Positions 1 through 13,800 of a DNA stretch of 64,000 bases are shown one piece after another (positions within the stretch are counted from its first letter, which is position 1; each line of letters begins with the position of its first letter). A program made the position numbers and the translations under genes. The DNA comes from Allodiplogaster sudhausi (taxonomy: Eukaryota > Nematoda > Chromadorea > Rhabditida > Diplogasteridae), in the NCBI GenBank assembly GCA_945643635.1, contig CALZFC010000253.1:195001-259000 (forward strand), written 5' to 3'. The notes below the pieces were generated by a model. That model was not told the DNA's origin. It made no database searches and was given only the letters and a program-made list of their open reading frames with translations.

Positions 1-1864
1 ACTTGATAGAATTCGGTGAGCGCAACGATGGCCTCGTCGAGATGGGTGAGTTGGCCCTCTGCCAAGACATCCACGAGCTTCTCGCAGGTATGGAGGAGAA
101 ACGCCACCACCCAGTGGAAGCGGAGTGTGTCGCGCACCTGCAAGAACCAACCATACCTCTCTCTCTCTCACTAAGTCTCCCACAATCTCTCTCTCTTTCT
201 CTCTCTCTCACTATGTCTCCCACAATCTCTCTCTCTCACTCACCCACAATCTCCCTCCCTCTCTTTCTCTCACTCAGTCTCCCTCCTTCAATCTCTCAGT
301 TTCTCCTTTATCTCTATCGCACTCAATAGCCCGCTCACTTCTCCTCTTCTTCTTTAATCTCCAACCTGTCGTGATGGGCAGTCAATAATACGTTCCAGCA
401 AGCGAGACATAATGGGAAGCTGTCTAAATGAAATGTAGTCTTAATATATATATAAAATATATAATTAATCTTGCTCCAAAAGAAACATAATGTTTTACAA
501 ACAAATGAAACAGACAAAAGGCAGTAACCTGGCGACGATTTCTGGTTTCTTGTAAAGCATCTGGCGAAGGGCGTCCACTGCATTGCCTACATCCGAGTCA
601 CTCTCGCTCTCGAACATTGTAAGCACCTCAAATGGACATTCTTGTCATAGACAAGAGTTGACTAGAGAAAGAAAAATGACAAGTAATTGTAGGTATTCTG
701 GTAGTCTGGCACCTGCAACATCCTAAACAAACGAACCAATCGATTCGCTCGATTATCCATGACAGCGCGACGTTCCTGAGGACCTTCGAAGGAGACGCGA
801 GTGGAAGAGGAAGTCACGCGGAGGACTGCAAGCAGATCATTCAGAATGGGGGAGGGAGAGAAAGAGAGGAAGACGGAGAGAAAGAGAGGGAGACGGAGAG
901 AAAGAGAGGGAGACGGAGAGAAAGAGAGGAAGAGGGAGAGAAAGAGAGGGAGACGGAGAGAAAGAGAGGAAGAGGGAGAGAAAGAGAGGAAGAGGGAGAA
1001 AAAGAGAGAGGAAAAGAAATAAAATAAGAGAGAGAGAACAAGAAAGAACAGACAAAACAAAAAAGAACAGCAAAATAAGCATTGAAATCTAAGAAAGAAT
1101 GAAAGAAAAAAAAGAGGAAAAGGAGGTGAGCCTACAACAAAACAAATGACGAGAAAGGATTTCTTATAGTTTAAGAAAAAGAAATAGAATAACTTTTCAG
1201 ACATACATGGAAATCTGTCCTTGAGCTCAGCGAGGAGATTCTCAGCGGCAAGTCTCCTTGATCTGTCTGTCACTGACTGCGCCACCAGCAGACAGTGATT
1301 CGCCAACTCGGCCAAGATCACTGTCCCGAGGAGGTCCACCTGGAGGAACATCAACAAAGTAGTTACCTTTTTAAACCTTATATTTCTTTAAATTTTTCTT
1401 TGTCTATTTACCATCTTTACGATTATTATTCCGGATTCTATTGTAATCTTGCCCCATCCCCTATGTTCTCAAGACAACAGTTCACAATGAAGAAAACTAT
1501 TTGAATAGCAAGAAGCATAAACCGGTAAGCAAAAGCAAGCCGAAAATTATTATTAACCAAGTTAAGATAGCAAATTAATTACACCATTATTCTCAACTTA
1601 TTTGTTATCACAGTGATAAAATAAACCTTCCTATTCTTAAAGTGAACTTGTTTTATAAAAATAAAAAAATAAAAGTAAAAAATCACCATCTTCTCAGCAA
1701 AGTCGCCAATCTGACGGATGACATCGTCTGCCTTTCCTTCTCCTTCTGATTGAGAGCCTTCTGCACCAGACGCGCATTCTGTCGCCCTTTCCACCATGTA
1801 GGCCGCGGCCGTGGTCAGCTCCGACCGGGAAGAGAGAGAAAATAAGAAAGAAAGAAAGAGAGAA

Positions 1865-1895
<31 letters not shown>

Positions 1896-4800
1896 AAGAA
1901 AGAGAAGAAAACCAACTTGGTGAGCGACTTGAAGAAAGTGGGAGATCGTTGGCAGTGCGAGAGCAACTCTATCACTGCGGCCGATCGAATTCTACAAAAA
2001 AATTATCATTCATTGAAGAATCATTTTCCTATAACAATTTCATGTTTTCATTAATTCCTCCTCCGTCTCTCATTCTCACTTTATTATTTAGCTCGTTTCC
2101 CTTTGCATAATCTCTCTCTCTCTCTCCCTCTCTCTCTTTCTCTCTCTTATAATCTTTCTCTCACTCACTCATTCTCTTTCTCCCTCTTTTTCTATCTTAC
2201 TCTTTCTATCTGTAGCTCTCCCTCCCCCCCTCTCTCTCTCCTCCCTCTCTTTCTCTCACTGACGCTGGCTGGTACTCCTTGAGAAGTCTGGCGATGACTG
2301 CTCGAATAGTGTCTGGCCGGCTCTGCAGCCACATCTGGCCGACGAGACCTTCGAGGCCGTTTCTAAAGCACTTCAACTAGAATACACGCAATCATACAAT
2401 AATTCAAATTGAAGTTAACTCAATGTTACTTAAGCCGTAAGAGTGATCAAGAAAATTGTTCATATTACTACCAATAAATGAAATAAATAAATAAACTCAT
2501 CCAAAAAATAAATAATTAAAATTAGCTTCTTCCCACCGTTTCTCCCCACCGAAGATCTTGGCAATCTGACGGTCAACATCAGCTGAAGGCGCCTTCATGT
2601 CGATGATTTCTGGCCGTTTCAGAAGGTACAGATTGATCAATCTTAAATATCAGTCATAACAAGGGAATACAAGGCACTCTTCTTACCTCGCGCGCACTGC
2701 TGAACTCTGATTGCCCTTTTGATTCAAAATCATGTTGAGAATCTCGTCAGGTGATGCCTTCTTAAACGATCAACCAGATTATCCTTCTTTTTCCATTTGG
2801 CCTTCTCTCGATCATTCTCCAATTATTTCTCTCTCTCGCTCTCTCTCTCTCATTTCTCTCTCTCTCTCCTCTCTATCTCTCTCGCTCTCTCCTCTCTTTC
2901 TCTCGCTCTCTCTCTCCCTCCCTAACCTTATACGGATCGATCTTCTTAGCCGCATCCAAGGCAGACGGTGCAGTGTACGTCTTGAGTTGTTCTTCCACAG
3001 AGGGAGTGACGGACGCGCTCTTCAGCACTTTTCCACAGAGTGCACGTAGCTTGCCAGGAACCAAAGGGAACTGCAAAGGAACGGAAGAAATAAGTTTAAT
3101 ATTAGATGCAAATATATTATCCCGAACGAAAATTGAAGCAAAACAAAATGGTTAGAAAATGTTGGGAATAGTTCTTAATTTCCATGGACAATCCAAATAG
3201 TCTGGGTTATGATAGCTAGTGGTTGTAGATCGACCTGGCAGCAAATGAACAACCTTCTCGGCCGTAGAATTGAGCAGGAGAAACATCTCGTTCAGTGCAC
3301 TCATATTACCCAGGAAGAACTTGAGATGCGCCTCCAGGAATTCCAGACACGCTTAAACAAAGCATTTTAAATCATTAGAGAAATTATTGCTGTTATCATA
3401 TTAAATAGCCAGTTTTAAACGATCGCCGTGAAATACGACTTTGTCCAAGCGAAGAGAGTTCGAATTAAAGAGCAAAAATTGCTCAGGAAACAAATAAAGA
3501 CAGCTAGTGATTGTTGAGCTCTTGCTCAATCGACTGGAAGACTACCGTACCATCGATAGTCGCTTCACTCGCTGCGGCAGAACGGAAGTCATCCGGGTGC
3601 AGTTTGAAGCTGCCTGTAGCCACCAGCTGCTTCAGTCTGCAAGAGTAGGCACTAGAACTTATTCTTTCAATCTCTCTCTCTCTCTCTCTCACTCTCTATC
3701 CCTCCACTTCACGAGAACTTCGTCTATTAATCTCCCTCTCTCTCCCTCCGTATCTCTATCACTGTCTCAATCTTTCCTAATCTCCCCACCTTTTTAAGAG
3801 CTCAGTCTTTGAGAGAATGATGGGGGTGGCTGGGTTGGCAATGACCGAAGTAGTAGAAGTGGAAGAAGAGAATGTAGGAGGCGGAGCCATGTAAAGCGGT
3901 TCGTGGCCTTCTTCCTACAATTTCAACAAGTAACAATCTAAAATTATTAGCAATAGCAAAATAACTCTGAAGAAATTAATGTCGTTGGTGACTGGCTTCC
4001 TTTTCTTTCCTCCGCACGTCCAGGCTTTATTTTAACGTCAGTAAAAACGGAAGATCTGGACAACTTGGTATCATTTTTCAAAGTCGCACCTTCACAATCT
4101 CCATGTTGGACGCGAGAAGAGATGAGATTGCTTCGTAGAACTAAAACAAACCGTCCTGGTCGTTGTGACTTACTAGCGGAAACAGTTGCAATCTAATTCG
4201 TTAAAAGAAATAAATGAAAAATATAAATGAAGCAAGATTTAAATATTCTATGCAGAAAACGCGCCAAATTCAAAACGACGAAACCTTCTGGCCTCCAGTC
4301 GCGCCCCTTGTTTGATAGGCAATCACATATCCACGTGCACGAGAGGCGTCTTCGAGGAACTGAACAACGAAGAGAGGGAAAGGCGAAAGATAAGGAAATA
4401 ACATATCCACTCATTTTTTTATGCACAATCACGGCGGAAGGACAAGTGAAATAATAGTAGAATTGTTAGGTAACTCAAGAAAGGTGTCAACTTAAGGATG
4501 CGTTTAACAGAATAATAATCATTTACATCTCTCGCCACTCTTTTCCTCGTACCTTAACCTGGTCGGCAGATTCGTCTAAATTGGCGAGGAGCTGGGAAGC
4601 GGAGAAAGGCGTGAGGCCAAAGGTGCAGATTAGTCGAAGAGCCGTCTCCCCGTCCACATTCTCCAGCGCGAGCTGGCAAAACGAATACAGTTATAGAAAT
4701 CCGAAAAATATAGAAACAAGAACGAATCCATTAAAATCCCATAGAGGGCACATATATCTCCTTAATATTTTCGTAGATTGATTTAACAAATGATCAAAAA

Positions 4801-7800
4801 TTTCCAGAAATTAAACTCTGGACTGTACTTAACTATGTACGTTAAATTCTAAACATGATTTATGTAGTAAATGCGAAATAAAAATAATAAAAAAAGAATG
4901 ATAATCACAGTACTTACTTTTACAATTTGTTCATCCGTAGAGCTCAGCATAACACGACGAATTTTCTCGGTCAGGAGAATCACCTGCGATAAAGAAATTT
5001 TCATAAAGAAATGAAGGATTTTCAGGGTTAGAATGACACCAAGAAATGTTGCAAAGCTGAGAATAGAGAGTAATATGAAGCAGAAGTCAGAGACAGAGAG
5101 AGAGAGAGTGAGAGAGAGAGAGAGAGTGAGAGAGAGAGATTGAAATAAATGCGGTGAATCTGTGAATAATACAACTCTGATAGTCTGACAGGTTAGCCCA
5201 GAAAATTTCAACAGTACCGTAATCCTAAATACATACCGGTTCGCCTTCTGCGTTGACTACGGAAGGCAGGCGTCCTTGCGTGTCCAGAATAGCAGAGAGA
5301 AGTCTCTTCCGTGCCTCGCCTCCTCCGGCGAAGCGGGAAAGCAGCTCCAGAAGGCCGTAGAGAGCCGAGGAGACTACGCGGATCTTCAATCAAGAATGAC
5401 AGACATTTCTAACAACAGAAAAACTTTTTCCGCTATTTCTTCCTTTTTATCTTGGCCATTCATTGAAACAATTCATGATATATATTTTTCAAGTCCCCGT
5501 TCAACAGAAAATAGAACCAGCCGCTCAGATATTTAAAGGGTGATCAATAAAGAAGAGCTCACCTCTCTTCCTTCAATTCGAACGTTTAGCATCTCCAAGT
5601 TGTGTTCTTTCTCGTCCGCGACACCCTCACTGCTAGCGCTTTCTATGTATCTAAAGTGTTACGTCAGCTTAGTTACTTTTTTAAATACAGTTTTCTCTTT
5701 TAAAATCTTAAGAGAATAGTTGTAGGTGAAGAGTGAACCAACTTTGCAAAGAAGTCAACCATGAAATTCTGGATATTCGTGTCACTGCGGCATGGCGAAC
5801 GACTTAGCTCGTAAGCCACCTGTGGTCAGTTTTCATCAGGTTGTGTACTCTTACATATATCAAAAGTGAAAGGAATCACAAGCAACACCGCGGTCTTAAA
5901 CAGATATAGTAGTACCCCCAATGTGCTTACCGTATGCAAAGCGGCGGGATCGGCGTGAACGGTGAGGAACTGGATGTAGCCAGCGAGTCTCGCGGCGTCT
6001 CCCTCCACTGCACAGGCACTCGCGACGAGGGAACACGCACGGCTGCGGATTTCTGCAATCTCACAATTATAATTGACACCATCATTCGAATACGTTCAAA
6101 ATTAGCTAAGGTAATTACTATCAAGTTCACATCAGTGAAGCACCAACTTTCAAAATGCTTGAAATTGACGAGGCAGAGAAGCGAGACTTTCGTGGATGAC
6201 ACCCCGTCGCTTTCATCCTGAATAACAAGCTACATTTGTAGGTGATCCCCTCCCTATCTTATATTTCTTCACAATTCTAAATATCGCCGCTGTTTCCTTT
6301 CTTAGAAACTTTTTCGCAATATGAAAAAAATTATATTTTTTTCCTGGCAATAAAATGGATAATAAAAGTGTCTAATATGACAATACTCCAACGGTTAATC
6401 TCTAGCAAGATGCCTGATTGAAGAGTGAGAGAAGAAGAGCGGCGGCGGCCTCCTTCTCACTTGCGTCTTCGGCGCCGGAGAGATGCCCGAGCAGGAAGAG
6501 GACCATCGTCGTAGACTCGGCCTCGGCTGCCGCGTCCGTCGAGACGACAATCGAGCGGAGGCGACAGGTGATCTGTAAGGGAAAAGACATCTCATTATTA
6601 ACAATTCAATCTTTACACTATTAACTTATTAATACTATTAATAACTAACACATATAAACTTAATAATAACAAACTATCAAATACTCCGTGCTTCAATCAC
6701 ATTCCTGAATATCGTTCGTGCAAAAAAAGTCCCATGATAAGTTTAAGAGAGCCTCTCTGTAACAGTCAAGCAGGGTACCATTGGAGCCTGCCCCGGAGAC
6801 CGATGTTCAATTTTGACTTCCAGAACTCAATCAGTGATACATAAGAAGCATCTAAGGAAATATAGACGGTAAAATTTTTTTTTTGAAAATTTTTTTGTCC
6901 TGGCCACACACTAAAATAGATCAAAAATTCAAAACTCTGTATTTTGCTTAATTTACAACATTTTGCACTTTTCTTTTTTTCTTCTTATTTCTCATTCGAA
7001 ACTGCACAAAAAATTTCTAGATAATGATTGATCAAAAGTTTCATTTTAATAGCCTTTTTTCGGATACAAATTTTTAGGACTAAAAAAATTCAATATTTTG
7101 TATATTTTTCATTTTTGCCATTCCATTTCCAGAGAAGTCATTCCATAATATGAAAGTAGAGGAAAGATTACATTATATATGTTTCTACTAAAAGGATTTG
7201 AGGACACAATTTTTGGGTATCAATTTTTGAATACTGTTTATTATCAATTGCTGCACCGCAGTTTAAGCTCCATATCTGTTTTCTCTTTTTACGTTTTCAT
7301 CTGCAAAGCAAGTAAAATGGTGTATTTTTTTATTCTCTACAAATTATGTCTATACGATACTTTGATACTTCCCGAAAAATAAAGTTTAAACATAAAAATT
7401 CAATTTTTCTGTTTTTTTTCGCATATGTCTGCCGTCGGGTTTTTTTTTTTGACATTTTCGGTATTTCTTAGATCGATTTCCAGATAACATTCACTGCTAT
7501 CTTGAAGAGGAAAGAAAACTGCATAGAATGTCATTTTATTATTGAAATCTGAGGACACTATTTTTAGATACATGAATTTTAATCGTCGATAATGTGCGAC
7601 AGTGGCATCAATTACTGTTCGGCGAGTCTTGCCCCAAAATGTTCGAACTGAATTTTTCTCTTAAAATCACCCCAAGGGGGTTATTTGATGCGAGGAACAC
7701 GAATATTCTTTTTTTTTAATTATGACGTCATTTTAAAAAGTTAAGCTAGGTAAATGGCTGAACGACACAGTTTTAAAATTTACCTACCTTAACTTTTTAA

Positions 7801-10800
7801 AATGACGTCAAAAAAAAAAATAAACATGATATTCGTGTTCCTCGCATCAAATAAACCCCTTGGGGTGATTTTAAGAGAAAAATTCAGTTCGAACATTTTG
7901 GGGCAAGACTCGCCGAACAGTAATCGATGCCACTGTCGCACATTATCGACGATTAAAATTCATGTATCTAAAAATAGTGTCCTCAGAGTTCAATAATAAA
8001 ATGACATTCTATGCAGTTTTCTTTCCTCTTCAAGATAACAGTGAATGTTATCTGGAAATCGATCTATGAAATACCGAAAATGTCAAAAAAAAACCCGACA
8101 GCAGACATATGCGAAAAACAGAAAAATTGAATTTTTATGTTTAAACATTATTTTTCGGGAAGTATCAAAGTATCTTATAGACATGATTTGTAGAGAATAA
8201 AAAAAATACACCATTATACTTGCTTTGCAGATGAAAACGTAAAAAGAGAAAACAGATATGGAGCTTAAACTGCGGTGCAGCAATTGATAATAAAGTATTC
8301 AAAAATTGATACCCAAAAACTGTGTCCTCAAATCCTTTTAGTAGAAACATATATAATGTAATCTTTCCTCTACTTTCATATTATGGAATGACTTCTCTGG
8401 AAATGGACCGGCAAAAATGAAAAATATCCAAAATATTGAATTTTTTACCCTCAGAGAAATGTGCTGAAAAGGATGAGTGATCAAGAACCTGGCCAATTTT
8501 ATCCTCTTGAACTCGCCGCTTGGACGGGTCCATTGTGAGATGATGAATGAGGAATTGGCAGAGACACTCCAGGGGGACGAATGAAGCAGCTTCTGATTGA
8601 GAGTGCAACAACTCCTGGAAAAAGACTAAAACCTCTAACAAATACTTTACTTAATAATATTAAAGCCGATTAGCAACAAGATTAAAGAAAATGAGAATGT
8701 TTAATTAAACCCTAATTAGCAAACCTCAATGGCCGGCATGGCACTGGCTGCTCCTCTCTCTGCGATGAGTTGAGAGAGAAGATCGGGGGAGCGGAGTTGG
8801 CAGAGACGGGCTGAGAAGCCGCGGTCCAGAGAGAACTGGCGTAGCTCGTGGAGTGGTGCGGAGGGCGGGCAGCGAGGGGGGCCACTGGGAATTCAGTTCT
8901 ATTACTTTTTTTTAAATATAAAATAAAGTGAAAATAATTACAATCTACTAACTCTACACATCATATCTGCATTAAAAACCGCAAACCACAAGACTCCGCA
9001 TGATATCTAGTCCTTTCATCCACAGCATTCCTACTAACGTGGGATTCGAATAGCAGAATACGTTGGGGATTTCGGATGCGGGAAGACGAGTGGCTTCCAT
9101 GAGTTGCCGTTCCACTGCGCCCGTCAGACGCAGCACTTCCGCCTCGGAGAGCTCAGCATCCACGGCGGACATCTCAAGCCATAGAAATATTTTCTCCGGA
9201 TATATTCAAATTTTCAGATAAAGCAAAACAGAAACAATAGCAGAAGAATTTTTTGTAAAGTGATCTTTTAAAGAGCTTTAAAATAAATCTTTATAGTCTT
9301 TCTCACCTCTTCTGCCGAGATTCCATCAGTGCTAGCAGGGAACGAGAACGTGCTGCAAATGCAGAAATCTTTTTAACGAAATGTTGCATTTACTTGTTTA
9401 AGTGCAGCTGAATAATAACAAACCGCAAGAGAACAGCTCACGGCCTCGCTAGCTTACTGGCTAGCTGGTAAATAAAATAACTAACTTGGTAAGAATCATT
9501 CTGACGAGCATGCGAAGTGTCGGATATCTACCGTATATCTCGCCAAAGAGCGCGGGCGGTCCGCCGGAGCAACAAATGTTGACGAGGATCAGCCAAGCAC
9601 GCCAGACGTGCTCGCGGATAGCGAGCGAGCCGAGGGCGCCGCGTCTTTCCTCTACCGTATTCCACGCCTTTCTTCTCTTCGCCTCGGGACCACCCGAAGA
9701 TCCCTCCACTGTTGATCTGAAAATATTACATTGCAGTTGCCATAAATAACTCAGGTTTCATGTATGTAAATGCTTAATAGAAAAGCCATCTCACCCTGTA
9801 TTTTCAGATCTGCTGCCCTCTGCCCCTTCCTCCCCCTCTTCATCCACAATCTTCACTCCGCCAGAAGAGAGTTCGGCAACGCGGAGAAGGTTGTCGACAG
9901 TCTTGCAGGAAGTCAGCTCAACAACTGGCCGCTCCGCGTCTGCAAGTTTTAGATAGGATTTTGATATAATAGAAATTCTTTTTTTCCAAAATTCATTCCA
10001 ACTATTAACTAATTGAATTAGTTTTCAAGTCACATAAATATCAATTAGTAACTCACTCGATAACTGTTATGGTATGCAAAAGGTTGGGCACAAATAATAA
10101 CGGAATTCGGAAAGAGAAACCAACCACTGGTAGGTCGACACAGAATTGCCGCCTTGACAACCATGTCAAGGAGACTCAGCTTGTCTGCTCCCGGCAGATC
10201 CTTCGCTTCCGCAATCTAAAGAGGAACAACATTCATTTTCCATCGTCTCTCAAAATCAATAATTCATTTTAAACTAGTTTTCTAATAACAAATTTTAGAT
10301 ATGCATAATGAATTATTGGATTACATTTATGAATTCTTCCCGTTCTATTGTTCAAATAAAGCTTATCATAAAAAAGAGAGACAACTAACCAGCATAATCA
10401 TCTTCTCCGAAATTCCGCACTCATTGATGATTCGGTGTGCTTGTTGCCATTCTCCGTCATTCGGACCAAGCTCCAGGGAGGTGTAGCTCTCCAGCTAACA
10501 CAGCAAAGAGGTTTTTACACAAGTGAATGAGAGTGAGAGATTAGAGAGAGAGAGAGAAAGGGAGAGATAGAGATATACATTTACACTTTAAGGATGGAAT
10601 ACTAGGTAAATATAAAATGGTTCCATCTTTTAAAAAAGCTGACACTTTCAACAAAGAGTAGTCGGTAGAAGCTGTTGACGTATTCCTTCTTGTCGTGGAT
10701 GAACGCTAGCGAAATCTGAGGAAGACGCAGAAGCACTGCTTCCATGTACTCGTGAATGTCCGTCTCAAAAGATTATATTTACGCTTATTTGTTTAACTAT

Positions 10801-13800
10801 TTAAAGTTATTTAGTATTGAACAATCAATTATGATTAATGCAAAAAAAGAATTCAAATTCCCACCTGAAATCTTGAGATGATCTCGGTGGTTACTGTAGA
10901 CGCGCTGCTTGATCTTCTCGAGTGGAAAGCGTCACGGATGGGCTGGGCTATGCCGATGATTGGGAGAAGGAGACACATTCCGACTGCCTCGCGGCCGAGG
11001 TGGGCCTGGAAGGAAAGACGGAAAGAAAGAGAACAAAAGAAAGAAAACAAAAAAGAAATAAGAATAAGAAAAATAAGAAAGTAAAACAAGAAAGTAAATG
11101 AAAGAAAGTTAGGAAAGAAAGAAAGAGAGAGAAAGAAAATATTCCAAAGAACTATCGGCAGGTGAAAAAGAGTCGAACCTGAATTCTCGTGCTCCTCGCG
11201 GCCAGCAGCCTTGCCACCTGTGCCAGGTACGCGTCCGCAAAAGTAGCGAAGGCAAAATCGGCTCGCAGGAAGGAACGGACCTTCAATAGCCTACTACTCA
11301 CCAGTCATATTTTTCATGAAAGCTATTTGATCGCGAGGAATATAAAAATAGGGTAAAACAAGCCATGGTCCATATTTAAATTACCTTAAGTTTGGTATAA
11401 AAATTAACTCAAGAAATTAAATGCACAAAAATACATTTTATATTAATGTTTACCTATTTTTATAACATGATGCATCTTGGTAACCAAAGCAAAGGAAAGC
11501 ATAATTATGAACTAACAAGTTCTCGAAGGAAGAATCGAGTGCTCTTCGCCATATCTTCGTTTCTCTCCAAAGGGTTGCACAGTTCAGCTGCCAGCACCTC
11601 AAAAATGAAGTATTACTTTACCCAACAAGAAGATCTGAGAAGGAAGTAATCACAGCAGCATTAGTATCACCTCGATTATTCACTTCATTAGTCTTTTGCA
11701 AAAAAAAACAACACTTTATTTTAATCGAATACAAAGCCTTTGTAATCGATATGGATCTTTCCCAAAATAGCCTGACCTTGGTGGTCTCCTTGTTATCCCA
11801 CTGGAATAGCGTCTGTATGATGGCCATGTTGTAAAGTGATCTAAAAGAGCTCTATAGTTCTAAGAGAAAGTTTGTTTTATTCTTATACATTCTTTTATAT
11901 ATAAATGAATGGCAGCATTAAAAAGAAACAAAAAAGCGTCTAGGCCCCTGTTTACCGTTGATCCTTTGGCCCAAACTCGTTCTTGAGTAGGAATCCAATG
12001 ACGATGGGAAGATGAGCCGAATTCCTTCTCATCAATTCCCGCAGCATTACCGTAAAGGCAGCCGCCACCTGTTGAACAAAAATTACTATAGATTTAACGG
12101 AAGTCGGGGAGAGTGGGGAGAGAAAAAGAATATTTTAAAGTTGTTTTCTCTTTAAAAAAAAACCTTTAAGGTAAACTCATTTATAGATGTGAACATACAT
12201 AAATCGTTCACAACATCCTGTGATATGCCAGGGTTATAAAAAAACCAAATTCAAATCACCGATTATTCTTTTTCAAGACGGCGATTACAACCAGGTTGTT
12301 CAGCCATAACAATCACGATAAATCCCTTGACCTGCTTGCTCTTGTAGCTTCGAATGGCCAGCAACATCGCAAGAGCTTCTCTGTCGCTCTCGGGCCCGGT
12401 AAGTGGTTCGAGGTTGCAGCCAAGATAGAGGAGCAGTTCGAGCGAGACTCGTTGGAACTGAAAGAAGTTAAATTTATTAATTTTTAAACTTTATTTCATT
12501 TTATTTTTTTTAAGCTCGTATTTGTTTATCCCTTCAACAGGCCTTTCCAGCTTATGCATCACCTTACAAGTAATATATAGCAGATATCCCAATTGCAAAA
12601 GTACCTTTGCATTCTGTAGCCACATGTCGATATCCCGCGCCGCTCTATACCGTACTTCGGGAAGAGCAGAAAACACGGCCATCGCACGGATGAGACCGCG
12701 TGGGGTCTCCACGTGAGAATCCCACCATCTGTAATCATGTAGGAGAATAAGTAAGACACTTCAATAATAAAGCATTCACTACAACACGTCCGAACACCAA
12801 AATAGATAGCCATCGAGTATGGACGGTCAATAGTGAAATATAAAGGAAGAGAAATGCAAACCACGACGACATAATGTTATAAAGATATTAAAAACGCGGA
12901 AAAAACAAAGCCAGCAATAAAACTGATAGATTCCTAGCAAAGCTAACCGTCTGAGGTATAGCAGCGTAGTTTCCTTGAAGTTACCGTCGCTTTCGTCAAA
13001 GACGAATGGTGCGAGGTTCTGCAAGAATTGTTGAAAAAAATTAAAAAGAATGCTATAATTTAAGTCTTAATTTTTACCCACTATTTGGGTTCATTTTTTT
13101 TTTTCAAAAAAAAAAAAAAATTTTCAGAGAGTAAAATACAGTACTATAAAACTTACATTATCAAGTAGCTGCTCTGGGACAGGGAGGTCATTGCCGCACT
13201 CTTGGTAGAGGTCTCGGGTTGGGAAGCGAGTTCCGATGGAGCGGAGAACTCGCGAGGAGAAAGGAAGAGTTGCGGGCTGAAATGGAATGGAAATGTTGAA
13301 GTTTTTAATCAGTTTAAGGATATCTTTTAATATAAAGTCTTAAGAACAATTAGATCTTTTAATAAAATGATGAACCTTGTGTGCCCAGTTGGCATCGCCA
13401 AGTACATCATGTAGATATGCAATGAAGATGGAGGGTTCAGCCGCGGGGACTGCCTCTGCGATGGTAGAGACCAGCGAGAGAAGAAAGGCCTGCTTCTCTG
13501 GAGAAGCTCCACGAGAAGTACACGCGAGCGAGAGAAGAGTCCGCGTGAGGCTCACGTTCTTACAAGCAAAATTACTCAGCAAAATTTTAGCAAAATAAAT
13601 TTAAGGCCAATCTTTCATAAAATGGCCAAAGAAATAAATTTTCTACTATTATACAAATAAAAATAAGTGATTTGCTAATAATACAACATTTATTGAATAG
13701 CGTGGGACAATTATGATTAAGAATTTTTCCGTGAAGAGTGAGATGTAAAAACAATGAAAACTAACAGTCAACTTGCAGGCGTGTTGCTTCACGACCACCG

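Noticed and set aside
861..1010. CRISPR-like regular repeats
   Set aside because: Tandem units have no unique spacers and are simple purine sequence in a eukaryotic intron.
7179..8350. Mirrored open frames (MFLLKGFEDT...) on opposite strands in the foldback
   Set aside because: They are the same arm sequence read from both sides. They are low in coding character and AT-rich, with no transposase motif.
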